A stretch of 37,344 nt of DNA from Acidimicrobiaceae bacterium. GTDB lineage: Bacteria; Actinomycetota; Acidimicrobiia; Actinomarinales; Actinomarinaceae. Both the position numbers and the translations under genes were made by a program. The stretch is taken from assembly GCA_028344675.1 (NCBI GenBank), contig JAOMBT010000006.1:1-37344 (forward strand), in the 5' to 3' direction. Positions 1 through 9,692 of this stretch are shown in pieces (positions within the stretch are counted from its first letter, which is position 1; the number at the start of each line of letters is the position of its first letter). A model generated the notes under the pieces. The model was not told where the DNA came from. It worked only from the letters and a program-made list of their open reading frames with translations, and made no database searches.

Positions 1-2
1 AT

Positions 3-1373
3 TAGTTTATTGAACTCCATGGCATATTCCATTGGAAGTGTTTTGGTAAACTCTTCCACAAAACCAGCAACAATCATAGATGTTGCTTCAGATTCGGAAA
101 GCCCCCTACTCATCAAGTAAAATAATTGATCTTCACCAACTTTTGATACTGTAGCTTCATGGCCAATCTCAGCTGATGCTTCTTCTATCTCCATATATGG
201 GTAAGTATCAGATCTTGAATCATCATCAAGTATTAACGCATCACATCTAACAAAACTCTTTGCAGATTCAGCTCCATCTTCTACTTTAACTAAACCTCTG
301 TAGGCTCCTCTACCTCCACCTTTTGATATTGATTTAGATGTAATCAAAGACGTTGTATCCGGTGCAAGGTGTACCATTTTTGCTCCAGTATCTTGGTGTT
401 GACCTGCATTTGCAAAGGCTACGGATAATACCTCACCATGTGCACCAGGTTCCATTAAATAAACGGATGGATACTTTACAGTTAGGGAAGAGCCAATATT
501 CGCGTCAATCCACTCCATTGTTGCATTCGCAAAAGCTTGAGCTCTTTTTGTAACAAGGTTAAAAACGTCGTTTGACCAATTTTGAATTGTTGTATACCTA
601 CAGGTACCTGAAGGTTTGACTATTATTTCAACGACTGCTGAATGAAGAGCATCTGTTGTATAAACTGGTGCAGAACATCCTTCTATGTAATGAACGGATG
701 CTCCTTCATCTACAATAATTAATGTTCTTTCAAACTGACCCATGTTTTCAGCATTGATTCTAAAATAAGCTTGTAGAGGGTCCTCAATATGCACTCCTTT
801 TGGAACATAAATAAACGAACCTCCAGACCATACTGCAGAATTTAGTGCAGCAAATTTATTATCTCCAGGTGGTATGACTGTGCCAAAATATTCTTTAACT
901 AATTCCGGATATTCTCGAACTGCTGTATCCATATCACAGAAAATTACTCCGAGCTCTTCTAGATCTTCTCTGTTCCTGTGATAAACTACTTCACTTTCAT
1001 ATTGAGCAGTTACACCGGCTAAGTAGCTTCTCTCAGCTTCTGGGATTCCAAGTTTTTCATATGTTTCTTTAATTTCATCTGGAACCATATCCCATGAATC
1101 GGCTTGGTCTTCTGTAGGTTTTATATAATAGTAAATATTATCAAAATCTAAAGAATCTAACTTTTCTTTTGCAACCCATTCAGGCATAGGTTTATCTAAA
1201 AATCTTTTATAAGCTTTTAATCTAAAATCGAGCATCCATTCTGGTTCGTCTTTAATCTCAGACATTTTACGAATTATATCTTCGTTTAGGCCTTTTTCAG
1301 GCTTAAATACATTCTTTTCTGGATCAGACCAGCCTAACGAATACTTACCTAAGTCAATATCAACATTTGCCAT
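3..1373 (-). CDS. sufB: Fe-S cluster assembly protein SufB, 3' end truncated at window edge
   Basis: My own translation of the minus strand from ATG at 1373: [23 protein letters not shown]...[36 protein letters not shown]...[19 protein letters not shown]...; runs off the window. Absent from the ORF track because it has no stop in the window. Confidence 0.95.
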   Translation of the reverse strand, partial: MANVDIDLGKYSLGWSDPEKNVFKPEKGLNEDIIRKMSEIKDEPEWMLDFRLKAYKRFLDKPMPEWVAKEKLDSLDFDNIYYYIKPTEDQADSWDMVPDEIKETYEKLGIPEAERSYLAGVTAQYESEVVYHRNREDLEELGVIFCDMDTAVREYPELVKEYFGTVIPPGDNKFAALNSAVWSGGSFIYVPKGVHIEDPLQAYFRINAENMGQFERTLIIVDEGASVHYIEGCSAPVYTTDALHSAVVEIIVKPSGTCRYTTIQNWSNDVFNLVTKRAQAFANATMEWIDANIGSSLTVKYPSVYLMEPGAHGEVLSVAFANAGQHQDTGAKMVHLAPDTTSLITSKSISKGGGRGAYRGLVKVEDGAESAKSFVRCDALILDDDSRSDTYPYMEIEEASAEIGHEATVSKVGEDQLFYLMSRGLSESEATSMIVAGFVEEFTKTLPMEYAMEFNKL

Positions 1374-1454
1374 ACTTCTATGTTAATAAGGTACTGAATC
1401 AATCGTAAAAGTATTGATTTAATTTATTTCTATTATTAAGTTAATCTTAAAATT

Positions 1455-1889
1455 ATGCCTGCAATATTTATAAACCCTTCTAATAATGAACATCAACAAT
1501 TGTTAAAGAAGTTAGATATTCAAAATCAAGATTTGAGAATTTTTGTATCAGACAAGTTGCCAAAGGATTTTATTGAGAAACTTCCAGGAAAAAAAGCATT
1601 AGGAGATATTGAAGACAACAGCCATATTTCTACCGCTTCACAAGGGGCTTATTGTGCAATTTACTATGAAGATCCGGATAATCAATTACGGAAAGTGTTT
1701 TTAGATTCAATTAATGATTCATCGGTGCAAAGAATTATATGGATATCAGCTAAAGAACCTTCCAAAGAAATTCTAGAAATTAAAAATCTTGTATATGTTA
1801 AGTATGTTGAAAAAATTAGTTATATTGAGAAGGTTTTGGAACTTGAAGAAGTAGAGGAAATTAAAGATTCAATTATTTACTTAAAATAA
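1455..1889 (+). CDS. Hypothetical protein, 144 aa
   Basis: Complete ORF in an intergenic slot, divergent from sufB; no family recognised. Confidence 0.7.
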   Translation: MPAIFINPSNNEHQQLLKKLDIQNQDLRIFVSDKLPKDFIEKLPGKKALGDIEDNSHISTASQGAYCAIYYEDPDNQLRKVFLDSINDSSVQRIIWISAKEPSKEILEIKNLVYVKYVEKISYIEKVLELEEVEEIKDSIIYLK

Positions 1890-2477
1890 ATTAATACCCA
1901 TTTTCTTTGGAAATTTAATGAATCTTTCAAACCTTTCCCAGGATACTTTGATGTAATCATATATATCATATGACTTTCCCATATATCTAACCTCAAAGTG
2001 TACATGTGGGACTGTTCCTTCTGCATTCCCAGAATCTCCAACGTAGCCGATTGTTTGCCCAGCAATAACTTCAGCACCCAGATAAATACCGTCTGCAAAT
2101 GCGGTCTGTCTACCACCTAAATTATCATTTTCATTTATATCATCATTTAAATGAACATACAAAGAGAGCCATCCATTTTGATGATCAATTGCGATATAGT
2201 AACCAGATGACTGTGTAAAAGAAACAGTGTTAACACGTCCATCTGCAATTGCTACAATAGGAGAGCCTTTTCGTGCTCTTATGTCAATACCTTCATGAAC
2301 TCTTTCTCCATTTCCTCTTATTTCTCCCCAATCATCATAAAAATGGGACATAATATTTTTTACAGGAAACACCATAGTTTCCAGGAATTTAGAATGCTTT
2401 GCATTTAATTGAGATTGATTTAATAAACTAACTAATACAAAAATCCCAATAAAAATGAAACTTTTTCTCTTTGACAT
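1881..2477 (-). CDS. M23 family (LytM-like) metallopeptidase with N-terminal signal/TM segment
   Basis: HEGIDIRARKGSPIVAIADGRV, YVHLNDD and VPHVHFEVRYMG motifs (HxxxD and HxH); hydrophobic N-terminus. Confidence 0.9.
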   Translation of the reverse strand: MSKRKSFIFIGIFVLVSLLNQSQLNAKHSKFLETMVFPVKNIMSHFYDDWGEIRGNGERVHEGIDIRARKGSPIVAIADGRVNTVSFTQSSGYYIAIDHQNGWLSLYVHLNDDINENDNLGGRQTAFADGIYLGAEVIAGQTIGYVGDSGNAEGTVPHVHFEVRYMGKSYDIYDYIKVSWERFERFIKFPKKMGINLF

Positions 2478-2508
2478 GTAGTTAGTTTAAAAGATGTAAA
2501 ATTTAGTT

Positions 2509-3345
2509 ATGAAAAAAACTTCATATTTTAAAATTGGTTCTGGGTCGAGAAAAGGTTTTATTTCTAAATTTCAAGATCAAGAATTTAAAGAAACTATAAA
2601 GGAAAATAATATTTCTAAAATAAGAAATCAGCTCTTTACTAAAAGCTCAGAATTAATGGATGAATTAGTTGATAATTGTATATCGTTGACCATAACTTCA
2701 CCTCCTTACAATATTGGAAAAGATAGTGACGAAGATTTAACAGATGATGAATACTGGAAAATGATAACAAAGGTATTTGAAGAAGTATATAGAGTGACTG
2801 AGTCTGGCGGCAGGCTAGTAGTAAATGTTGCAAACCTTGGAAGAAAGCCATATATACCTTTTTCGAAATTTTTTATTGAAATAATCACAGAAATTGGATT
2901 TCTGATGAGAGGCGAGATAATATGGCAGAAATCTAAAGGAGCTAACGCAAATTTTGCATGGGGAAGTTGGCTTTCTGCTTCGAATCCGGTAATTCGTGAT
3001 ATTCATGAGTATTGTTTAATTTTCTCAAAAGATTCAATGAAAAATTCAAGTAAAGGAAAATCGACAATTGAAAAAGAAGAATTTATGGAGTCAACTTTAT
3101 CAATATGGAATATAAGTCCAGCTAGAGCAAAAAAAATAGGTCATCCTGCTCCTTTTCCTGTTGAGTTAGTAAAAAAATTTATAAATCTATATAGTTTTAA
3201 AAATAACCTTATATTAGATCCTTTTATGGGTAGTGGTTCAACAGCAATTGCCTCAAGAATGCTTGAAAGAGATTACATTGGATATGAAATAAACCCTGAC
3301 TATGTAAAAATAGCAAATAAAAGAATCAAAGAAGAAATTAGTTAA
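2509..3345 (+). CDS. Site-specific DNA methyltransferase (N6-adenine/N4-cytosine type, beta class order)
   Basis: Catalytic motif TSPPYNIGK N-terminal to the SAM-binding motif DPFMGSGSTAIA; C-terminal GYEINPDYVKIANKRI. Confidence 0.92.
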   Translation: MKKTSYFKIGSGSRKGFISKFQDQEFKETIKENNISKIRNQLFTKSSELMDELVDNCISLTITSPPYNIGKDSDEDLTDDEYWKMITKVFEEVYRVTESGGRLVVNVANLGRKPYIPFSKFFIEIITEIGFLMRGEIIWQKSKGANANFAWGSWLSASNPVIRDIHEYCLIFSKDSMKNSSKGKSTIEKEEFMESTLSIWNISPARAKKIGHPAPFPVELVKKFINLYSFKNNLILDPFMGSGSTAIASRMLERDYIGYEINPDYVKIANKRIKEEIS

Positions 3346-5071
3346 CTAAATCCCAGGCTGAGAATAGATCTTTATATATATCATTTTTGCTTAATAAATT
3401 TTTATGATTATCAAATCCAACAAGCTTACCTTTATCCATTACAATAATTTTTTCAGCATTCAATATAGTTTCTAATCTGTGAGCTATAACAATTGAAGTT
3501 TGGTAGTCCAACACTTTGTCAGTTGCTTCAAGGATAGAATTTTCAGATTCAATATCTAGATTTGCAGTAGCTTCATCAAAGACAATAATTTGCCTTCTTG
3601 CAAGAACCGCTCTTAATAATGAAATAAATTGTCTTTCTCCTGCAGATACATTTGAACCTCTTTCTCCAACATTTTGATTTAAGCCTTTTTCATATCTATC
3701 AAACCAGCGAAGAACTCCTATTTCTTCAAGTTCTTTCTCTAATTCAATATTTTTTGGATCTGAATAGATTAAATTATCTCTTATTGTTCCTCTAAATAAA
3801 AAACTTTCTTGAGGTACGTATGCAATATTTTTTCTAGCCCATCTTTGTGTTACGTTTTTGGATGACTCTCCATAAAAGTTTACTTCTCCTTTAGTAGGCA
3901 AATAAAATCTAAGAACTAATTTTGCAATAGTGCTTTTACCAGCTCCTGTTTCTCCAACGATGGCAATTTTTTCACCTTTATTGATTGAGATATTTACATC
4001 ATGTAAAACAGTATCTCTACCATAAGAGAAATCTACATTTTTGAACTCAATTACTTTGTTTGAATCCATTTGCGGTTCAATATCGCCTGTCTTGCTTAGC
4101 ACTTGCTCTTCGTCTAATATTGAAAATACTTTTTTCATAGAAGAGCCAGCCGAACGAAGGACATCGTAGTTAAACGAAAGTTGAATAAGCGGGTCGAAAA
4201 AATAATTTAAATAAAATAATAATGCGACTAACTCACCAACTGATAAAGTTCCTTCATTGATTCTTACAGATGCAAACCAAATGACTACAGCAATAGATGT
4301 AACTCTTGTAATTTCTAGAAAAGGAAAATATATTGCGATATTTTTGGCAGATTGCATATTAGCTTTTAAGTGTTCATCATTTACATTCTTAAACCTTTCA
4401 AATTGAGTTTTTTCATCTGAATAAGCCTGTATAATTCTTACTCCTGAAATTCCTTCCTGAAGAGATGAAAGAACTTGACCAATCCACTCTCTTATTGACC
4501 AATAAGCTTTATCAGCATGACTACGAAATATTCGTGTTGCTATCCCCAGTAAAGGTAAGATCAAAAATGATAGTAATGCTAATTGTGCATCAACTAAAAA
4601 TACAGCAATTGTAGCTCCAAGAATAGTAAGCAGAGAAGTAATGACACTACTGGCACCTTCCCGCGCAAACTCATTTAAGCTTTGCATGTCTGAGGTCATA
4701 CGGGCAACTAATACACCTGTTTTGTTTTTTTCAAAGTAACTTATATCGAGTGAAGATAAATGTCTAAACAGTTTTTCTCTTACGCTTTTAACATATGATT
4801 CACCGACTAAACCAATAGCAAGAAGAGCCTTACTTGTGACAAAATAAAGTAAAACTAATACAATGAAATAATAAAGACTTTGTTCAAGCAAATATGAGTA
4901 ATTTGACTTAAGTACTCCTTCATCAATTCCTCTTGATATTAGTTGAGGGCCAACCATTCTTAAAGCAGATCCAGCCATAGCAATCAAAGAACTTAAAAGA
5001 AAAGCCCTTCTTACCTCAGGCACTAACCTCATTGAACGCAAAAATGTGTTATCTTTCATTTTTGAAACCAC
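3338..5071 (-). CDS. ABC transporter ATP-binding/permease subunit (heterodimeric exporter, subunit A)
   Basis: N-terminal TMD; Walker A GETGAGKST, signature VSAGERQ, Walker B IIVFDEATANLD, switch IVIAHRL. Confidence 0.93.
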   Translation of the reverse strand: MVSKMKDNTFLRSMRLVPEVRRAFLLSSLIAMAGSALRMVGPQLISRGIDEGVLKSNYSYLLEQSLYYFIVLVLLYFVTSKALLAIGLVGESYVKSVREKLFRHLSSLDISYFEKNKTGVLVARMTSDMQSLNEFAREGASSVITSLLTILGATIAVFLVDAQLALLSFLILPLLGIATRIFRSHADKAYWSIREWIGQVLSSLQEGISGVRIIQAYSDEKTQFERFKNVNDEHLKANMQSAKNIAIYFPFLEITRVTSIAVVIWFASVRINEGTLSVGELVALLFYLNYFFDPLIQLSFNYDVLRSAGSSMKKVFSILDEEQVLSKTGDIEPQMDSNKVIEFKNVDFSYGRDTVLHDVNISINKGEKIAIVGETGAGKSTIAKLVLRFYLPTKGEVNFYGESSKNVTQRWARKNIAYVPQESFLFRGTIRDNLIYSDPKNIELEKELEEIGVLRWFDRYEKGLNQNVGERGSNVSAGERQFISLLRAVLARRQIIVFDEATANLDIESENSILEATDKVLDYQTSIVIAHRLETILNAEKIIVMDKGKLVGFDNHKNLLSKNDIYKDLFSAWDLVN

Positions 5072-6872
5072 TCGTCTGACTTTCTAAGAATAAAGATTTA
5101 TAACTTTCAATTTCCTCTATTAATTTTGTGTGATTACCCTGACCTCGTACTTTTCCATTTTCAAGAAAAATAACCTCATCACAGAGCTCAATTGTTGGGA
5201 CTCTATTCGTAATTATTAATGTAGTCATATTTGACATGACTTTTTTAAGTTGATTTCTAATTTCTTCTTCGGTCGAAGCATCAACAGCAGATAGAGCGTC
5301 ATCAAGTATTAAAATTCTTGGTTTGCGTAATATTGCTCTAGCTAAAGCAATTCGTTGTCTCTGACCTCCTGAAAGACCAAATCCCCTTTCTCCAACTTTA
5401 GTTTCATATGATTCAGGTAACTGAGCTATAAATTCATGAGCTCTTGCAATAAGTGCGGCATTTTCAATTTGCTGTTGTGTAGCTTTATCCGAGCCAAGAG
5501 AAATATTATCTTTAGCTGAATTGGAAAATAAAAAGCTTTCTTCAAAAGCGAGACTTACCTGGGATCTTAATTCATCAAGTTTTACATTGTGAATATCTAC
5601 TCCATCTATTTCAATTTTTCCTGATTCAATATCATAAAGCCTTGGAAGCAAATAAGCTAAAGTTGATTTTCCAGAACCAGTAGATCCAACAATAGCAACT
5701 GTTTTCTTTCCATCAATCTCAAAAGATAAATTGTCAAATATTTTTTCATCACCGTATCTAAAATTAACATTTGAAAATTTTAAACTTCCACTTCCTGTTT
5801 CTGGAAAACTTTCTGATGAATTGCCATCAACAATACTTGGAGTCTCATTAAGTAAGTCTAGAATTCTATTACCTGCAGTGACACTTGACGGTATCTCTGA
5901 CAAGAACCACGCAGTAATTCGTAATGGCCAAAGTAGCAAAAAGACATACTGAGTAAAAGCTATAAAATCACCCAACGTTATAAAATTATTTATAGATAAA
6001 TAGCCTCCAAGAAGTAAGACGAGTAGTGTTATCACCATTGGTATCAATTCAAACATTGGAATAAATTTTGTTCTTAATTGCAAATATTCAAGTGATGAAT
6101 TGTAAATACCGGAGATTGCTGTCTCTACCTTAGACGAAGCTAAATCCTCATTTCCAAAAGCTTTTACAACTCTTATTCCTCCAAGTTGCTCTTCAACTTC
6201 TGTTGTCATCTGAGCTTCAGCTTCTTTAACTCTTAATGAAATTCCTAAGGCTTTTGAAGAAAAATTAGAAGCTAACCATAAGACAGAAGGAATAGATAAA
6301 AGTACCAAGGCGCCCAATGGCAGACTTAAGCTGAGTAAGGTGATGCTTAGAATTATAAGAAGTAATATATTTGCAGAAGCTAATGGAGCAATTGCGTATG
6401 CAAGCCTGACTTGAGAAGCATCGCTTGAAGCCCTTGCCATTAGTTCTCCTGTTGGAACTTTATCATGATATTGAAATGCCAACTTTTGCATGTGTGTAAA
6501 TATTCTATTTCTAATTCCAGCTTCTACATTAAAAGAAACATGCATAGAGAAGTACCTTCTTATACCAATTGATGAAGCACGTAGGTAACCAGCAATCAAC
6601 ATGAATGAAATTAAAATAATCAACATTTGTCTATTTTCTATAACAATTGCATCATCAATAATTCTTTTTATGATGTAAGGCTGAATAACAATCAAAAAAC
6701 ACCAGACCACGGCCGAACCCATTGAAATTAGAAAACTTTTTCTATTTTCTTTTATTCCATCTTTATAAAAGTTAATAGCTTTTTTAAATTCAGGAGTTTT
6801 AAAAATTTTAAACATGTACACCAATCTTAAATGATTTAAATATTTAAAAATAACCCAAAGGACTTTGTGCAT
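5049..6872 (-). CDS. ABC transporter ATP-binding/permease subunit (heterodimeric exporter, subunit B). Start may be internal, at M20 (MFKIFKTPEF)
   Basis: N-terminal TMD; Walker A GSTGSGKST, LSGGQRQR, Walker B ILILDDALSAVD, switch LIITNRV; overlaps subunit A by 23 nt. Confidence 0.92.
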   Translation of the reverse strand: MHKVLWVIFKYLNHLRLVYMFKIFKTPEFKKAINFYKDGIKENRKSFLISMGSAVVWCFLIVIQPYIIKRIIDDAIVIENRQMLIILISFMLIAGYLRASSIGIRRYFSMHVSFNVEAGIRNRIFTHMQKLAFQYHDKVPTGELMARASSDASQVRLAYAIAPLASANILLLIILSITLLSLSLPLGALVLLSIPSVLWLASNFSSKALGISLRVKEAEAQMTTEVEEQLGGIRVVKAFGNEDLASSKVETAISGIYNSSLEYLQLRTKFIPMFELIPMVITLLVLLLGGYLSINNFITLGDFIAFTQYVFLLLWPLRITAWFLSEIPSSVTAGNRILDLLNETPSIVDGNSSESFPETGSGSLKFSNVNFRYGDEKIFDNLSFEIDGKKTVAIVGSTGSGKSTLAYLLPRLYDIESGKIEIDGVDIHNVKLDELRSQVSLAFEESFLFSNSAKDNISLGSDKATQQQIENAALIARAHEFIAQLPESYETKVGERGFGLSGGQRQRIALARAILRKPRILILDDALSAVDASTEEEIRNQLKKVMSNMTTLIITNRVPTIELCDEVIFLENGKVRGQGNHTKLIEEIESYKSLFLESQTSGFKNER

Positions 6873-6901
6873 TATTTCACAAGCATATTATTGTACTTTC
6901 T

Positions 6902-8419
6902 ATGACAGATGTTTTAGATAAAAAAATAGAACAAGTATTAGATTCAGCTGATCGTATGTTTATTGCTACTAGTGTCGGAGGTAACTCCTCTGGTGCATCA
7001 GTATTTTTTAGTAGAGATGGTGAAGATTTAGTATTCTTCACATTCCATCCAACAAGAAAGGCTGAACAGATTAGGCTAAACCCCCGTGTTCATGTTGTAA
7101 TCTGGCCAAAAGGTCAGGAAGGAATTGAAGGTCTTCAAATTGACGGAGAGTGTTACAAAATAAAAGATGAAGATGAAAAAAAGAAAGCCTACAATCTTGT
7201 ATTAGAAACAACTCATGCATTCAAGGAGTTTATGGAAGATGACTTTCTCATTGAAAATGATGTTGTTGGCTACTACAGAGTTAAACCTACAACAATTAAA
7301 TATGTTAATTTCTATCAAGAAGAAAAATTTGAATGGAAAACTATTCCATCCAATAAAACATCGGCAATAAAGATGGCATTCAAATTGGGGTTAAAAAGAA
7401 TTGGACTCTGGTTAAGGACTATCCGTGCTCCCTTTCTTACAGCTACTTTTGCTCCTATCTTAATTGGTGCTGCTGTAGCTTGGAGCGATCTTAAAGATTC
7501 AGGTTTTGATTTATCCTGGTCATGGAAAATGTTTTGGCTTGTTTTAGCTGGAGCATCATTAGCTCAAGTAGCTACGAATGCATCTAATGATTACTTTGAT
7601 CATACATCAAATGCAGATGAAATAAATAAGGTAGCAAGTCCATTTAATGGTGGGAGTAGGGTAATTCAGGTAGGGCTTATGACACCTGGTCAAGTATTAA
7701 TTACTGCACTTGTTAGCATTGCTGGAACTATAGCAATTGGTCTTTATTTAAATCAACAAATTGGTGGTGGATATTTTGCTAATACTCCAATCTTATGGGC
7801 TGGAATCCTTGGAACATTCCTTGCTCTTGGTTATACAGGTGATCCTGTAAGACTTGGTTACAAAGGGTTTGGTGAAGTAGCAATTGCACTAGGTTTTGGA
7901 CCGGTTATGGTAATGGGAGCACACTACGTACTTACAGCACCAATTCACAATAATATTCTTTCAAGTTGGAACTGGGTTGAGGCCCTAGTTGCCTCTATCC
8001 CAATAGCAATATTGGTAATGCTTATTGTCTGGATAAATCAATTCCAAGATGCTCCATCTGATGCAGCAGTGGGTAAAAATACTTGGGTAGTTAGAACAGC
8101 TGAAGAAGGTGAATGGATGAAGCTAGAGAAGCCAATGAAACTGTATAAGTACTTCATGATTGAATCCTTTATTGCTGTAGCTTTCATTGGGGTGCTGAGT
8201 TTGTTTACAGATATTGGCACAGTTTATGCATTTATAGCCCTTGCTCCATTAGCTCTAGTTTGGAAAGCTTTCAAAATGGCAGATGAGTGGATGATTAAAT
8301 GGAACAACCCTGAGGCAGACAGGCAAAAAGTGCCATATGAGCTCCTACTTGTCAACGTTTCAACAATTGGAATTCATTTCCTTACAGGATTGCTTTTAGC
8401 TGCAGCATATATTTTATAA
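6902..8419 (+). CDS. Fusion: N-terminal pyridoxamine-5'-phosphate-oxidase-like FMN split barrel plus C-terminal UbiA-family prenyltransferase (MenA-like)
   Basis: First ~145 aa resemble the PNPOx-like barrel (VFFTFHPTRKAEQIRLNPRVHVVIWPKG). C-terminal polytopic part has UbiA motifs NDYFDHTSNADEINK, YTGDPVRLGYKGFGEV and NQFQDAPSDAAVGK. Confidence 0.85.
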   Translation: MTDVLDKKIEQVLDSADRMFIATSVGGNSSGASVFFSRDGEDLVFFTFHPTRKAEQIRLNPRVHVVIWPKGQEGIEGLQIDGECYKIKDEDEKKKAYNLVLETTHAFKEFMEDDFLIENDVVGYYRVKPTTIKYVNFYQEEKFEWKTIPSNKTSAIKMAFKLGLKRIGLWLRTIRAPFLTATFAPILIGAAVAWSDLKDSGFDLSWSWKMFWLVLAGASLAQVATNASNDYFDHTSNADEINKVASPFNGGSRVIQVGLMTPGQVLITALVSIAGTIAIGLYLNQQIGGGYFANTPILWAGILGTFLALGYTGDPVRLGYKGFGEVAIALGFGPVMVMGAHYVLTAPIHNNILSSWNWVEALVASIPIAILVMLIVWINQFQDAPSDAAVGKNTWVVRTAEEGEWMKLEKPMKLYKYFMIESFIAVAFIGVLSLFTDIGTVYAFIALAPLALVWKAFKMADEWMIKWNNPEADRQKVPYELLLVNVSTIGIHFLTGLLLAAAYIL

Positions 8420-9043
8420 TTGCCTGAATCAGCAAATTTTTCAAATATTTACAAATTTTACGATTTAATTAATACGGTTCTTACACTTGGTTTTGATAAA
8501 TCTTGGAGAAGTAAAGCAGCAAATAATCTTACTGGGACTTCAGTACTAGATTTAGGAAGTGGAACTGGTGCTGCTTTTGCACAGTTGACAGATTATGAAA
8601 CTACAGCTTTGGACCCAGATAAAAAGATGTTGGAATTAAATATATTTGAAAATAAAGTTCTAGGTACTGCTGAAAAATTACCTTTTGAAGACAAAAGCTT
8701 TGACAATATATTTTGTAGTTTTGTCTGGAGAAATATATCCGATACAGATAAAGCACTTGGTGAAATATACAGAGTCTTAAAACCTGGAGGAAAGTTTGTT
8801 CTACTTGATATGACAAGACCGAAAAATTCAATATTAAAAATACTACATAAGATTGGGTCATTCAAAATACTGCATCTTATTGGTCTTTTAACATTTAATT
8901 TAAAAGAGTATAGATTTCTATATAGATCTCTAGACTTTTATCCCCAACCTGAAAATCACCTCAAGATGGATAATTTTATAAATATAAATATTGAGAGAAT
9001 GGGGTTGTTTGGTTTTGTTTACTTGGCAGTATTTACAAAATAG
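8420..9043 (+). CDS. SAM-dependent methyltransferase, UbiE/MenG-like (demethylmenaquinone methyltransferase), probable TTG start
   Basis: FYDLINTVLTLGFDKSWR, VLDLGSGTGAA, PFEDKSFDNIFCSFVWRNISDTDKALGEIYRVLKPGGKFVLLDMTRP; directly abuts the UbiA stop codon. Confidence 0.85.
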   Translation: MPESANFSNIYKFYDLINTVLTLGFDKSWRSKAANNLTGTSVLDLGSGTGAAFAQLTDYETTALDPDKKMLELNIFENKVLGTAEKLPFEDKSFDNIFCSFVWRNISDTDKALGEIYRVLKPGGKFVLLDMTRPKNSILKILHKIGSFKILHLIGLLTFNLKEYRFLYRSLDFYPQPENHLKMDNFININIERMGLFGFVYLAVFTK

Positions 9044-9065
9044 ATAATTTTTTAAATATATAAAT

Positions 9066-9692
9066 TTACTGATTGGCTAAAGCTACAAGCAATTGTCCGA
9101 CTTGATCTTGTGGTAAGTTTCCACTTCTTCTTGCAACAACTTTTAAATCTTTATCTAAAAACACCCAGTATGGAAAAGAGTTGACGCCATAAGCAGTACC
9201 GATATCTCTATCTAAATCATAAATCTGAGTTTCTGACCAGCCTTCTCTTTCTAGCCAATCATGTGGTGGGTAATTGTCTCTTGATCTATCAATTGATGTA
9301 GCTACGGCAATAATTTCTACACCCTCTGGAACACCAATAATGTCAATATACTCTTGCATAACTGGAACTTCTTTCTGGCAGTATCCACACCAGTGTGCTA
9401 AAAACAAAAGAGCTTTTGCATTACCATTTTTTTCTAGAGTGACTATCTCAGAGTTTTCATTTGGCCCTGAAAATATTGGTGCATCAAGACCTCTTGCAAC
9501 ATTATCATCGTTTTCTCCAGAATATTCTGGTAAACCTTGGCCTGTAATCGTAGTCTCACCCTCAGGTAAATTTCCATCTAAGGGTTCATCAACTAAAGAT
9601 ACGCCTATTGCAACAGCCAAACCTACTACAAGAACTACTGATCCTGCGATAATGAAGTTTTTATTCAACTGTTTCCCTTCTCGAAATATCAT
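9066..9692 (-). CDS. TlpA/DsbE-like membrane-anchored thioredoxin-fold protein
   Basis: N-terminal TM, ALLFLAHWCGYCQKEVPVMQEY (CxxC), GTAYGVNSFPYWVFLDKD. Confidence 0.88.
   Translation of the reverse strand: MIFREGKQLNKNFIIAGSVVLVVGLAVAIGVSLVDEPLDGNLPEGETTITGQGLPEYSGENDDNVARGLDAPIFSGPNENSEIVTLEKNGNAKALLFLAHWCGYCQKEVPVMQEYIDIIGVPEGVEIIAVATSIDRSRDNYPPHDWLEREGWSETQIYDLDRDIGTAYGVNSFPYWVFLDKDLKVVARRSGNLPQDQVGQLLVALANQ

Noticed and set aside
353-553. 66-aa plus-strand ORF
   Set aside because: Antisense to a convincing sufB coding frame; no family resemblance.
1877-2116. 79-aa minus-strand ORF
   Set aside because: Out-of-frame overlap with the M23 peptidase.
2639-3006. Minus-strand ORFs opposite the methyltransferase
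   Set aside because: Shadow ORFs of a strongly supported CDS.
5731-5952. 73-aa plus-strand ORF
   Set aside because: Antisense to the ABC exporter NBD; composition typical of a shadow frame.
3338-6872. ABC exporter plus methyltransferase as a defence island
   Set aside because: No nuclease, helicase or other effector nearby; the exporter is a standard heterodimer and adjacency alone is not evidence.
8593-8865. Two overlapping minus-strand ORFs
   Set aside because: Opposite the UbiE-like methyltransferase, which has clear motifs.
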